This document shows, one piece after another, positions 26,338-34,487 of a stretch of 64,000 nt of DNA. The stretch lies in contig NZ_AULG01000022.1 of NCBI RefSeq assembly GCF_000425165.1, positions 1 to 64,000 of the forward strand, read 5' to 3'. This DNA is from Photobacterium halotolerans DSM 18316 (GTDB taxonomy: Bacteria; Pseudomonadota; Gammaproteobacteria; Enterobacterales; Vibrionaceae). Numbering within the stretch: position 1 is the stretch's first letter; every line of letters begins with the position of its first letter. The position numbers and the translations under genes were made by a program. A model generated the notes under the pieces. It saw only the letters and a list, made by a program, of their open reading frames with translations. It had not been told where the DNA came from and searched no databases.

Positions 26338-28151
26338 GCTTGTTCCTCTTTGCTCAGTGGCAAACTGATTTGAAACTCAGCTCCACCGCCTGTGTGGTTA
26401 TGGACGGTCAAACTGCCGGAAAACATATCAAGGATACGGCGACAGATGGTCAGCCCCAGACCCAGGCCATCGTGCTTGGTACTGAAAAAAGGCGTAAAGA
26501 TCCGTTGTTTCTGCGTGTCATCCATACCCGGACCATTATCCCAAAGGGTGATGACAGCGCGCTGGCGGCCAGCATGCAGGGTGATACCAATTTTCTTATC
26601 AGTGACCAGTTCCTGTGCCTGAATGGCATTTTGCAGCAGGTTCACTATTACCTGTTCAAACTGCACCGCATCGATGCGGACAAAGACATCGTCACTGAGA
26701 TTGAGTTGCAGCGCAACTTGATGTTTGGTCAGTGGTGCCTGCATCAGCTCAATGGCATTTCGAATCGACTGGGCAGCATCAGTACTGCTGTTGAGTGACT
26801 GCCCTTTACGGGCAAAGATCTTGAAGCGGGCAATAATAGTGGAAATACGTTCGTTTAAATCAATGACCTGCTCAAGATTAGTGGCTACTGCCTGATAGCG
26901 CTCTTTCTTTAACAGTTTCAGGCCATTTTCACAATAAGTGCGCATCGCCGACAGCGGCTGGTTAATTTCATGATTGATGCTGGCTGAGAGCTCGCCCAGC
27001 ATGGCCAGTTTGGCAGCCTGGATCAATTCAGTTTGTGTTTCTTTCAGCTGTGCCTGAGTCAGCTCGTATTGCTCAATAGCGTGCCACAACTTTTGGTTAG
27101 CCAGATGCAAATGTTGGGTTCTGTCTGCCACCTGATGTTCCAGCGTGTCGTTCAGCTCCGATAGTGCCTGCTTGGCACTGACCGTTTGCCACCAGTAAAT
27201 CATGACAAGAATCAGCAACACGTAAAAGGCGATAAACAGCAATATGCTTTCAAATATATTGGTATAGATATGCATACTGGGGGTAAAGCCATAAATCACC
27301 CAGCCTGCCGTCGCCATGTCATGGTGAGCCAGCAAAAAGGACTGGCTGCGTTGCCGCTGCGGTAAGTACAGATCAGCCTGCTGGTTTGCATTCAGCGCCA
27401 TCAGGCTCGGAAACCGGGTCAGGGGACTCAGTGAAGCATTACCGTACTGGCGGCTTGCTCTTACTTGTTGCTGCTGTGCTGCCGATAAGGGCACCAGGCT
27501 GTGATAAAGCCAATCATCCATTGAGCTGTAGAAAACGACGCCTTGCGGGTCGCTGATTACGTACTCCAGTTCCTGATATTGCCAGATTTCATTAACCAGA
27601 TTGAGATCTATTTTAATGACAATTACCCCCTCGATCTGTTGTCGTGCGTCAAATACCGGGGCTGAGAAGAAATACCCTCGCTCGCCAGAACTGACACCAA
27701 GCGCAAAAAACTGACCGAGTGAACCTTTGATAGCGTCTGTAAAATATGGACGGTATGCGTAGTTGTTTCCGACGAAACTGTCGGCTTGTGTCCAGTTACT
27801 GGCTGCCAGAGTATCGCCCCTGGCATTGAGTAAATAAATGGTGTCAGCACTCAGTGTTTTTGCCCAGTAAGCCAGCAGCAGATTGGTTTGCAGCATTTTG
27901 GCATCGCGTTCACGCTGGGGACTTGTTTGTGCATGCAGTGAATCGAGTAACCTGGGATCATGGGCCAGCAGTTGGGGTAGTTGCTGGTAGCGGGTAAGAC
28001 GCTGGTCGAGTTTTTCGCCGAGTAACCGGATATCAGAGGTAATTTGTTCTGATAGCGTACGCGTGAAGTGCTGTTGGGTCAGGAAACCGATAAGCACAGA
28101 CAGTAGTATGCCCAGTCCGGTTATCAGGCCCAAGGTACGTGATTTTGGCAA
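26334..28151 (-). CDS. dctB: DctB-like sensor histidine kinase
   Basis: 605 residues. A membrane helix (about 8-25) and a second near 295-315 enclose a periplasmic double-Cache sensor domain (with NNYAYRPYFTDAIKGSLGQF, the typical DctB ligand pocket segment). A coiled coil (about 325-375) follows, then HisKA with the phospho-His in LGELSASINHEINQPLSAM, and the HATPase domain with N-box NLLQNAIQAQ, G1 DNGPGMD and G2 GLGLGLTI. DctB proteins sense C4-dicarboxylates in many bacteria; the actual ligand here is not proven. The start codon appears to be TTG 28151, since no ATG is available before the first membrane helix. The partner is the overlapping regulator gene; pdxH is divergent. Confidence 0.9.
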   Translation of the reverse strand: MPKSRTLGLITGLGILLSVLIGFLTQQHFTRTLSEQITSDIRLLGEKLDQRLTRYQQLPQLLAHDPRLLDSLHAQTSPQRERDAKMLQTNLLLAYWAKTLSADTIYLLNARGDTLAASNWTQADSFVGNNYAYRPYFTDAIKGSLGQFFALGVSSGERGYFFSAPVFDARQQIEGVIVIKIDLNLVNEIWQYQELEYVISDPQGVVFYSSMDDWLYHSLVPLSAAQQQQVRASRQYGNASLSPLTRFPSLMALNANQQADLYLPQRQRSQSFLLAHHDMATAGWVIYGFTPSMHIYTNIFESILLFIAFYVLLILVMIYWWQTVSAKQALSELNDTLEHQVADRTQHLHLANQKLWHAIEQYELTQAQLKETQTELIQAAKLAMLGELSASINHEINQPLSAMRTYCENGLKLLKKERYQAVATNLEQVIDLNERISTIIARFKIFARKGQSLNSSTDAAQSIRNAIELMQAPLTKHQVALQLNLSDDVFVRIDAVQFEQVIVNLLQNAIQAQELVTDKKIGITLHAGRQRAVITLWDNGPGMDDTQKQRIFTPFFSTKHDGLGLGLTICRRILDMFSGSLTVHNHTGGGAEFQISLPLSKEEQA

Positions 28152-28407
28152 AATCGGCGCCCTGTCTGAGTTAAAGTGGAATATGCAAAATTAGCATCTT
28201 TCGCTGGCGGGCACTAAAGCTTATGTTTATCAAATTGATCGTGATCCTTGTATCGCCTGTTACTCGCAATAAAAACCGCTTACTTTGCAGGAGGTGCTTG
28301 TTTTTCCACACACTAAGGCGGACAATTTGACGCATTAACCAGTCCATGCCTGAGCTCACTGAATCATAGTATTGGTGAGTGCTGGCAGTCAGTAAACGGA
28401 GAATACA

Positions 28408-29043
28408 ATGGAGCTGTCTGATATTCGTCGCGAGTACACTCGGGGTGGGTTACGCCGCCACGATCTGCCGGAACAACCGATTGAGCTTTTCAATCATTGG
28501 CTGCAGCAGGCCATTGAAGCGGGTCTGACCGATCCTACGGCAATGACGGTGGCAACAGTCGATGCAACGGGCCAACCTTTTCAGCGCATTGTATTGCTGA
28601 AACATTTTGATCAGCAGGGTTTTGTTTTTTATACCAATTTAGGCAGCCGGAAGGCGTCTCAGATCGAGCATAATAATAAGATCAGTCTGCACTTTCCCTG
28701 GCACCCGCTGGAGCGACAGGTTCATATTACCGGGGTCGCGGAGAAACTGACCACGCTGGAAGTGATGAAATACTTTTCATCGAGACCCAAAGAGAGCCAG
28801 ATTGCAGCCTGGGCCAGTAAGCAAAGTACCCGATTAACCGCCCGTCAGGCGCTGGAAGGCAAATTCATGGAAATGAAGAAGAAGTTTTCCTCAGGCGAAG
28901 TTCCTTTTCCAACTTTCTGGGGTGGCTACCGTGTGAGAGTGACGTCAATGGAGTTCTGGCAAGGTGGTGAGCATCGCCTGCACGACCGTTTCCTGTACGA
29001 GCGTGAAGGTGACAATTGGCATATTGACCGTTTAGCGCCGTAA
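28408..29043 (+). CDS. pdxH: PdxH, pyridoxine/pyridoxamine 5'-phosphate oxidase
   Basis: 211 residues, full length. PdxH oxidises pyridoxine or pyridoxamine 5'-phosphate to pyridoxal 5'-phosphate using FMN and oxygen. Family blocks include [17 protein letters not shown] at the start, [20 protein letters not shown] (FMN binding), [33 protein letters not shown] and the C-terminal [26 protein letters not shown] lies upstream of ATG 28408. It is a single-gene unit ending at a short hairpin. Confidence 0.97.
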   Translation: MELSDIRREYTRGGLRRHDLPEQPIELFNHWLQQAIEAGLTDPTAMTVATVDATGQPFQRIVLLKHFDQQGFVFYTNLGSRKASQIEHNNKISLHFPWHPLERQVHITGVAEKLTTLEVMKYFSSRPKESQIAAWASKQSTRLTARQALEGKFMEMKKKFSSGEVPFPTFWGGYRVRVTSMEFWQGGEHRLHDRFLYEREGDNWHIDRLAP

Positions 29044-29055
29044 ACAGACATAACA

Positions 29056-29076
29056 AGGCCACCGGGAAGGTGGCCT
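29056..29076 (+). terminator. Weak hairpin after pdxH
   Basis: AGGCCACC (29056-29063) pairs with GGTGGCCT (29069-29076). The following bases TGATTAT are only partly U-rich, so termination may be incomplete; it lies between convergent genes. Confidence 0.5.
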
Positions 29077-29087
29077 GATTATAACTG

Positions 29088-29798
29088 TTATTCTTTCAGA
29101 ATGATGGATAACTGGCTGGTCAACATGCTTTCGGGAATGTGTGAGCCAAAACCAAGATCTAAAGCTAAATCAATCAGCTCATTTTTTGAATTGGCATTAA
29201 ACTTTTCGCGCAGCTTAATTACGTAGTTTTCAACTGTTTTCACTGAAACGTTGAGCACCTTTGCAATGTACTGGGGTTTTTTACCGTAAAGCAGTAAGAA
29301 CAGGACTTCAGATTCCCGCGTATTGAGCTGAACTTTTTGGCGGTGAAGATCAAGACTGAATGATTTTTGGTGTTGATCATTCAGACCTGCTGCCCTGCAA
29401 ATCCAATGACCGACTTCAAGAATCGCGGTATCTTTCAGTTCGATGCCTGAAAATATGGTGCCGACGACTTCATTCTCTTCATTACGCCACGGCATTTTCG
29501 TGAACAAGTGTGCTCGCCAGTTACCATCTGAGTACGGGTGTATATCCAGTACCCGCATGCGCTTTTCGCTGACAATGACTTGATTGTCCTGATCTCTGAA
29601 GTTTTCTGCGCACTCAATGGTGGGGCATGGCATGTCGAAATCTGTGCGTCCAACGCAGTCTAAATGGTGTTCTACGCCTATAATTTTGCCATATTCATGA
29701 TTGGCATAAACAAATACAGAGTCTTTATCTTTACAACCCCAACATCCAGGAAGCTGATTAAACATGTGTAACAAAGTGGGATCGAGTGAATCTTTCAC
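29088..29798 (-). CDS. PAS-LuxR family transcriptional regulator
   Basis: 236 residues. Residues 10-125 form a PAS-like domain (FVYANHEYGKIIGVEHH, MRVLDIHPYSDGNW, VVGTIFSGIELKD). The C-terminal 65 residues are a LuxR/GerE helix-turn-helix: TRESEVLFLLLYGKKPQYIAKVLNVSVKTVENYVIKLREKF. There is no receiver Asp, so it is likely an orphan sensor-regulator. The frame begins at GTG 29798; ATG 29765 is an alternative, and neither has a strong ribosome binding site. Upstream, the same strand carries a candidate small RNA ending at 29912, so the gene must have its own promoter in the intervening 110 bases. The ligand and targets are unknown. Confidence 0.83.
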   Translation of the reverse strand: MKDSLDPTLLHMFNQLPGCWGCKDKDSVFVYANHEYGKIIGVEHHLDCVGRTDFDMPCPTIECAENFRDQDNQVIVSEKRMRVLDIHPYSDGNWRAHLFTKMPWRNEENEVVGTIFSGIELKDTAILEVGHWICRAAGLNDQHQKSFSLDLHRQKVQLNTRESEVLFLLLYGKKPQYIAKVLNVSVKTVENYVIKLREKFNANSKNELIDLALDLGFGSHIPESMLTSQLSIILKE

Positions 29799-29911
29799 GC
29801 TTTAAGCCAGAGTTTATTATTTTGATGGGCGGATTAGGTCTGAGTTTAATGGAAGCGCAGAATGTTACAATATTAGCTGACCGAAAAATTAGACAAGTAT
29901 GGAATAAAATA

Positions 29912-30130
29912 GAAAAAAATGCCGGCCAAACTGACCGGCAAAGACAAGAGTTTTACTCCGAAGAGTTCAATCCTGTACGACGTGTAGAAGAGGTATCCAA
30001 TCAAGTTTGCATCTTTGATAAGAGGGTATATATCAAAGAACCTCATTGGGATGTATCCGGTTAGGATACTGCAGCCGATTTCAGAAAGGGTTTCTTTAAC
30101 CGCCTACAGTTGCAACTATAGTGAAGCGGT
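29912..30130 (-). ncRNA. Candidate small RNA (structured, with intrinsic terminator)
   Basis: The minus strand carries a 3' module typical of Hfq-type small RNAs: GCCGGUCA-GUUU-GGCCGGC (29921-29939, stem closed by a G-U pair) followed by A and seven U (29913-29919). About 15 bases upstream is a UUCG tetraloop hairpin, ACUC-UUCG-GAGU (29955-29966). Further upstream an ACCGC/GCGGU stem encloses CUAUAG-UUGCAA-CUGUAG (30099-30130). No protein-coding transcript on this strand should reach this terminator, because another one closes the manganese exporter gene at 30256-30284. The 5' end is not defined by sequence; a start upstream of 30130 is assumed. Confidence 0.42.
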
Positions 30131-30255
30131 CTCTTTTCGTTAAGGGGGGAAATCACCTATTGACAATAAGCGATGGCTGTGATTTGAGAGTGATTACCGT
30201 TTGCAATATGATACTGAATGCTATTAAACGATAAGAAATGAGCGCTTAAGATAAT

Positions 30256-30284
30256 AAAAAATCGACCTTAGGTCGATTTTTTTT
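30256..30284. terminator. Bidirectional terminator after the manganese exporter gene
   Basis: ATCGACC-TTA-GGTCGAT is flanked by A5-6 on the left and T8 on the right, so it can act on both strands. It lies about 80 bases past the stop at 30362. Confidence 0.88.
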
Positions 30285-30361
30285 GCGTCTAATCTCGAAT
30301 AAATACGCTGGTAGCTCATAAATATGCAATCAGACAGTAAGTGTAAATATAAAAAGTGATA

Positions 30362-31552
30362 CTACTCAAAAAAATAATAATAACTATAAGCAACAAATAA
30401 GGCGGGAAGACTGGAATACAGAGTGGCGATCAACGCGGCCTTAGGGGCGAGTGCAATGGCGGGGAAGAGCGCATCACCATCATTGCTCAGCGCATTGCCC
30501 AGCTGTGCCGATATGGGGATCGCGCCGTGAAGATAAAAGCTCGTGATGAGAATTTGCGGCCCGCAGCCGGGAATAAGGCCAATTAATACGCCGGCTAACG
30601 GCAGTGCAGCACTCCAGTGGCTGAGTGATGCGGCTATATCCCAGCCTGTCAGCTTGATGGCGACTTCAAAACAGAGGAAAGCACTAATCACCCAGGTTGT
30701 GACAAAATTCGTGTCCTGAGCCACACGCTGAAACAGGCTGGCTTTGTCAGATTTCGGATCTTCAGAAACGGCATCCTGATAACCCTGGATGTCGCGGCTG
30801 AGTGACCAGAGCAGCATGGCGACCAGGGCAAAAAACGCGCCCAGTACAGTGATGCTACCCTCGGGTAAATGTAACAATGCATCTGTGTTGAGTTGAAACG
30901 ATCCCATCAGGGCGATCACTGCACTGGGAATCAGCAGCCATTGCCAGAAGGTGCCCTGCCAGCGAACCGCCGGTACCTGGTAACCCGATGACGTCGCGCG
31001 ACAACACGCTGCTGTAGCTTCTGAGTGTTGAGGTTGCAAAAAAGCACTGCCATGAAGGGTATCGACCAGCCACCCACTGAGCATGCCAACCACTAAACCG
31101 ATCGAAATAATGAACAGTCCGGTGCTGGGTTTAGCCGCAAGCAAAAGAAAAGCGGCATCCCCCATCGTGGCTGTCAGCACGGCGACAACAGAGCCAAAGC
31201 TCAACTGACCACGGACAAATTGCGTGATCACTATGATTGCCCCACCGCAGCCGGGCAACGCACCCATTACAGATGCAAAGACAACCTGATATCGCCGGCT
31301 GTTTTTTAGCCGTAAGGTGAAAGCGGACTGATGGTTCAGCCTTTCTGACAGCCAATGATACAGCGCGAGAGTGATGGCGACGTAGGCGGCGACTTGCCAG
31401 AACGCATCGGCAAGCACACTGACTGTCAGCTCACGAGTTGCAGGTGCAGCCAGCATGGCCACCAGCAAGACGGGAAGAACGAGTCGCTTATTGGCAAGAC
31501 GCCAGCGATCACCCAGTTTGTGGAATGGCGCGGATTTAACCTGAGATGTCAT
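30362..31552 (-). CDS. Putative manganese transporter, ArsP_2/DUF2899-type membrane protein
   Basis: 396 residues from ATG 31552 (GAGAGTG upstream; the frame continues to an upstream TTG). About ten membrane segments occur in two related halves, each with a Gly-Cys-Gly signature: VMGALPGCGGAIIVITQF in the first and LIGLIPGCGPQILITSF in the second. Proteins of this family are annotated as putative manganese transporters and are often under Fur or Mur control. A short His/Cys-containing cytoplasmic loop (HSEATAACCRATS) may bind metal. A Fur-like box lies 40-55 bases upstream. Transport direction has not been shown in the sequence; export is an inference. Confidence 0.78.
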   Translation of the reverse strand: MTSQVKSAPFHKLGDRWRLANKRLVLPVLLVAMLAAPATRELTVSVLADAFWQVAAYVAITLALYHWLSERLNHQSAFTLRLKNSRRYQVVFASVMGALPGCGGAIIVITQFVRGQLSFGSVVAVLTATMGDAAFLLLAAKPSTGLFIISIGLVVGMLSGWLVDTLHGSAFLQPQHSEATAACCRATSSGYQVPAVRWQGTFWQWLLIPSAVIALMGSFQLNTDALLHLPEGSITVLGAFFALVAMLLWSLSRDIQGYQDAVSEDPKSDKASLFQRVAQDTNFVTTWVISAFLCFEVAIKLTGWDIAASLSHWSAALPLAGVLIGLIPGCGPQILITSFYLHGAIPISAQLGNALSNDGDALFPAIALAPKAALIATLYSSLPALFVAYSYYYFFE

Positions 31553-31602
31553 AGTCACTCTCAAACAATACTGAATAGGAATAGTTCTTATTTAATACCA
31601 GA

Positions 31603-31617
31603 TGAGAGTGATTATCA
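31603..31617 (-). promoter_or_regulatory. Fur/Mur-like operator
   Basis: The minus strand reads TGATAATCACTCTCA, matching 13 of 15 positions of the 7-1-7 Fur core TGATAATCATTATCA. It sits just upstream of the predicted manganese transporter gene, a family commonly regulated by Fur or Mur. Confidence 0.45.
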
Positions 31618-31638
31618 ATTCTATTATTGAATCACAAA

Positions 31639-32595
31639 TCAGATAATTCCGACTGTTTTTAGCAAAGTCAGGCCAAGGCTGCAGGTGAACATAGAGCCAA
31701 GTGTGGTCATCGCAATGATATTGGCCGCCAGACTGGCATTGGCCCCCATTGCTCGGGCCATCACATAGCTTGCAGCGGCAGTCGGCGCGGCACTCATCAG
31801 AAAGATAATGCCCAGTTCTGTGCCTCGGAAACCGTAGCAATAGCCAGCGAAGGTGATCAGTAGCGGAGCGATGATCAAACGGGCACTGGTCGAAAGGTTG
31901 GCATTGCCCGACTCCTGTTTCAGCTGTCGCAGATCCAGGCTGGCACCGGTACACAGCAGCGCCAGAGGTAATGTCATGTCGGCAAAGTACCGGCCCGACT
32001 GCATCACAACATCCGGCAGGCGGAGATCCAGAAAAGTAAAAGGAAGGGCACTGCAGATACTGATGATCAGGGGATTGGTGATGATCGACTTCAGTACGAA
32101 ACGATGATCAAGGGACGTATTGGCGGCACTGGAACGGCTGAGTGTGATCACCGCCATGATGTTATAAAGCACAGTGATCACGGCAACATAAAGGGCACCG
32201 ACCACTATACCGGGCTCACCGTACGCATTGGCCACATAAGCCAGACCTATGATCCCCGTATTGGCTCGAAAAGCGCCCTGAACAACCACGCCACGTTCCG
32301 ATGGTTCCTTGATCATCTTTCCGGCGATCATTTCAAATAAGAGGAATACCGCCATGTTAGCTAACGTGGCAAAGATAAAAAGCTCCCCGCTGCCCAGCTG
32401 ATGTACATCGGCATTGACCAGATTGAGGAATAATAACGTGGGCAGGGTCACAGTAAATACCAGTCTGGAGCCAGCCTGGGTGAAGGCATCATTGATGATT
32501 CCCCAGCGTTTTAAGGCTATTCCCAACGCCAGCATGATAAAAATAGGGCCAGTAACGGTAAATGAAAATGAAAGCTGCGTGAGAAATTCGCCCAT
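31639..32595 (-). CDS. AEC family transporter (auxin efflux carrier-like permease)
   Basis: 318 residues from ATG 32595, chosen because GGAAAGGACACGCA precedes it; the frame extends 22 codons further without such a site. About ten membrane helices are present, with family blocks TGPIFIMLALGIALKRWGI at the N terminus and LALLCTGASLDLRQLKQ in the middle. AEC permeases export or exchange organic acids such as malate or malonate, or amino acid derivatives; the substrate is not deducible. It ends 75 bases before the Fur-like promoter of the next gene on the same strand, so the two are probably independent. Upstream lies the iteron-containing intergenic region. Confidence 0.87.
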   Translation of the reverse strand: MGEFLTQLSFSFTVTGPIFIMLALGIALKRWGIINDAFTQAGSRLVFTVTLPTLLFLNLVNADVHQLGSGELFIFATLANMAVFLLFEMIAGKMIKEPSERGVVVQGAFRANTGIIGLAYVANAYGEPGIVVGALYVAVITVLYNIMAVITLSRSSAANTSLDHRFVLKSIITNPLIISICSALPFTFLDLRLPDVVMQSGRYFADMTLPLALLCTGASLDLRQLKQESGNANLSTSARLIIAPLLITFAGYCYGFRGTELGIIFLMSAAPTAAASYVMARAMGANASLAANIIAMTTLGSMFTCSLGLTLLKTVGII

Positions 32596-33330
32596 TGCGT
32601 GTCCTTTCCACTCGGGTAAACAGCCATACGTTTTATCACAAAGCATTTGAGGCAACAGCAACTAACCGGTTTATCTGTAACATTTTTTATCCTCCCTCTT
32701 TCGCTGCCGCAAGGTAAAGGGAAGGGAAAATGTTGGTTACAAGCCGATATGGGCAGGTGTTTACACTGGAAAGATGATCAAGCAAGGATAAATAACGGCC
32801 TTTGTCATTTCGACTGGAAAGATGATCAAGCAGGATCCCGGGTAATTTAAGAAACCAGGGCAAGGCATCAGCCGCAAATGCGCGGAAGTATGATCAAGCT
32901 AGCTGGTTTGAAAAGCAGATGCATTGGTCATCCCGGAAGGAGACAGCACAGCCAGAGCGGATAAATTATCAAGCAATATGTTTTTATGTAATTGATTTTT
33001 ATGGCTATTTTGTTTTCTCATGATGAGGGGACAGATTTATTGCCGGGATTCCATTTAGCGTGAATGCCAGCCACTGTGATGGCTGAAAATTCAGCGGGAT
33101 AAAATCCAAATGACATTGACCGTAAAAAGTTGAGTCTTGATCACGCTTCCGAGGTGTTTTTGATCGAAATCGGGCTGGGAGACAGGAAAGATGATCAAGG
33201 TGAGCAGGTGCGAGATCCACAGAAATCAGCCAGCCTCTTTTCATTGTCGGGGCTTATCTATTATGATTCGCCTTTATATCGCGATATCGCGCCAGATGGC
33301 CTACCTCAATCATTTACGCAGGGAGAACAG
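32596..33330. other. Gene-free region with a cluster of RctB-type iterons
   Basis: 735 bases between divergent genes. It contains four ATGATCAAG sites, described separately, and one degenerate copy (ATTATCAAG at 32965). A parS2-like half-match, TTTACACTGGAAA, lies at 32760-32772 directly before the first iteron. An open frame runs from 33130 into the AraC gene, but the true start of that gene is 33331, so this part is taken as noncoding. Confidence 0.6.
32774..33197 (+). repeat. Remote cluster of RctB-type iterons
   Basis: ATGATCA cores at 32774, 32822, 32890 and 33191 all have the same orientation and all are followed by AG. Three of them have the extended context GGAAAGATGATCAAG and the fourth GGAAGTATGATCAAG. 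They lie about 16 kb from the ori2 array, each has a Dam site, and the left flank CGGAAGTATGATCA of the fourth is shared with the first ori2 iteron. Spacing is irregular (48, 68, 301 bp), unlike the origin. Confidence 0.65.
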
Positions 33331-34116
33331 ATGAAGGATAGTACCCATCCGTCAGGGTTCAAACCGGCGGAAATCATGAAGCTGCCAGAACAGATGGATC
33401 ATCACAACCATGGGTATAATCAGGTAGTGATTGCGCTGTCCGGGCAAACTGAGTTTGAAATTGAAGGCTACGGCAGTCTGGTCTGTCCGGGGCAGGGGTG
33501 CCTGGTGACGGCAGAATCCGAACATGGTTTTTCCGGTGTGGGCAACAATGAGATTCTGGTGCTGAATGTCTCTGTCAGTGACGCTGTACCCGACTATGGC
33601 GCCGAGCGGATGCAGAGACTGTTCGAGCAATCCTCCTACTTTCATCTTGATAACCAGGCACAGACGCTGATCCGCGCGCTTTCAGCAGAAATGCTCAGTA
33701 ACCCGGACGACTGGCTGCTGAGCAAAGCCTGCACCGATACCCTGATGTGCGTTTTGCAGCGTCACTTCAAGCCGCTGGCGTCTGAGCGCTATCTGCCGCG
33801 CCTGAACATGGATGTTATCGATCATTACATCCATCAGCATCTGTCGCGCAAAATCACGGTCGCCCAGCTGGCAGGACTGGTTTTTCTCGGTGAGAGCCAG
33901 TTTCATGTTGTCTTTAAAGAGCAGACAGGCGTCACACCGCATCAGTATGTGCTGCAAAAGCGGTTGGAGCTGAGCCGTCACCTGATGGAAGAGTCGCGCC
34001 TGAGTCTGGCCCAGATTGCTCAGTCGTGCGGATTTTCAAGCCAGAGTAATTTCACCCAGGCCTTTTCCCGCCATTTCGGGGTGTCGCCCGCCAAATACCG
34101 CCGTCAGTGGAGCTGA
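33331..34116 (+). CDS. putR: AraC-family regulator, probable PutR (proline-responsive activator of put genes)
   Basis: 261 residues from ATG 33331, preceded by GGGAGA. The N-terminal cupin-type sensor has MDHHNHGYNQVVIALSGQTE. The C-terminal AraC DNA-binding domain (about 160-258) shows KITVAQLAGLVFLGESQFHVVFKEQTG and LAQIAQSCGFSSQSNFTQAFSRHFG. In Vibrio vulnificus an AraC-type protein, PutR, activates putAP in response to proline. The position here, immediately upstream of putA and in the same direction, supports that assignment. It also fits the absence of a DNA-binding repressor domain in PutA. Orthology is inferred from family and context, not shown by a recognised signature. Confidence 0.8.
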   Translation: MKDSTHPSGFKPAEIMKLPEQMDHHNHGYNQVVIALSGQTEFEIEGYGSLVCPGQGCLVTAESEHGFSGVGNNEILVLNVSVSDAVPDYGAERMQRLFEQSSYFHLDNQAQTLIRALSAEMLSNPDDWLLSKACTDTLMCVLQRHFKPLASERYLPRLNMDVIDHYIHQHLSRKITVAQLAGLVFLGESQFHVVFKEQTGVTPHQYVLQKRLELSRHLMEESRLSLAQIAQSCGFSSQSNFTQAFSRHFGVSPAKYRRQWS

Positions 34117-34487
34117 TAGCCGGGTTCGCACAGCTGTCAGCACAGACGTTACTGGTTGCCTTCTGACCGGTAGTTGCTTATCTCACTATTTTCAACCACA
34201 GTTTTAAGACGTTCCCTGTTATTGGATGCGAGGATCGGGCATCAGGATCGGTTGTTTGCTGTTTCTTACATCAATTAACTAGAAAACAGTATTTTTTGCT
34301 AAATACTTGGGTCCAATTTTGTTATAAAGCGGACTTTTTAGATAAATTATCGGAGTTTTTGGTAAGACTCGGCGACAGGTACGAAATAAAATCCCCCGCT
34401 AAAGTAACACTGGTGTAACATTTATCCTGAATCACATGACAAACTGTGTTGATGGTTATTCAGGTCCACTATATTGAGGGAATGACT
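34117..34487. promoter_or_regulatory. putA promoter region
   Basis: This is a gene-free interval with an AT-rich centre. GTAACACTGGTGTAAC, an interrupted palindrome of TAACAC and GTGTAA, lies near 34404-34419 and is a candidate activator site. No terminator was seen after the regulator gene. Confidence 0.35.

Noticed and set aside
29786..30064. 92-codon plus-strand frame antisense to the candidate small RNA
   Set aside because: It overlaps the LuxR gene start and the minus-strand hairpins, has no ribosome binding site, and shows no family features.
33130..33330. N-terminal extension of the PutR-like regulator
   Set aside because: The extension spans an iteron and has no start signal, whereas ATG 33331 has GGGAGA upstream and gives a normal AraC-family length.
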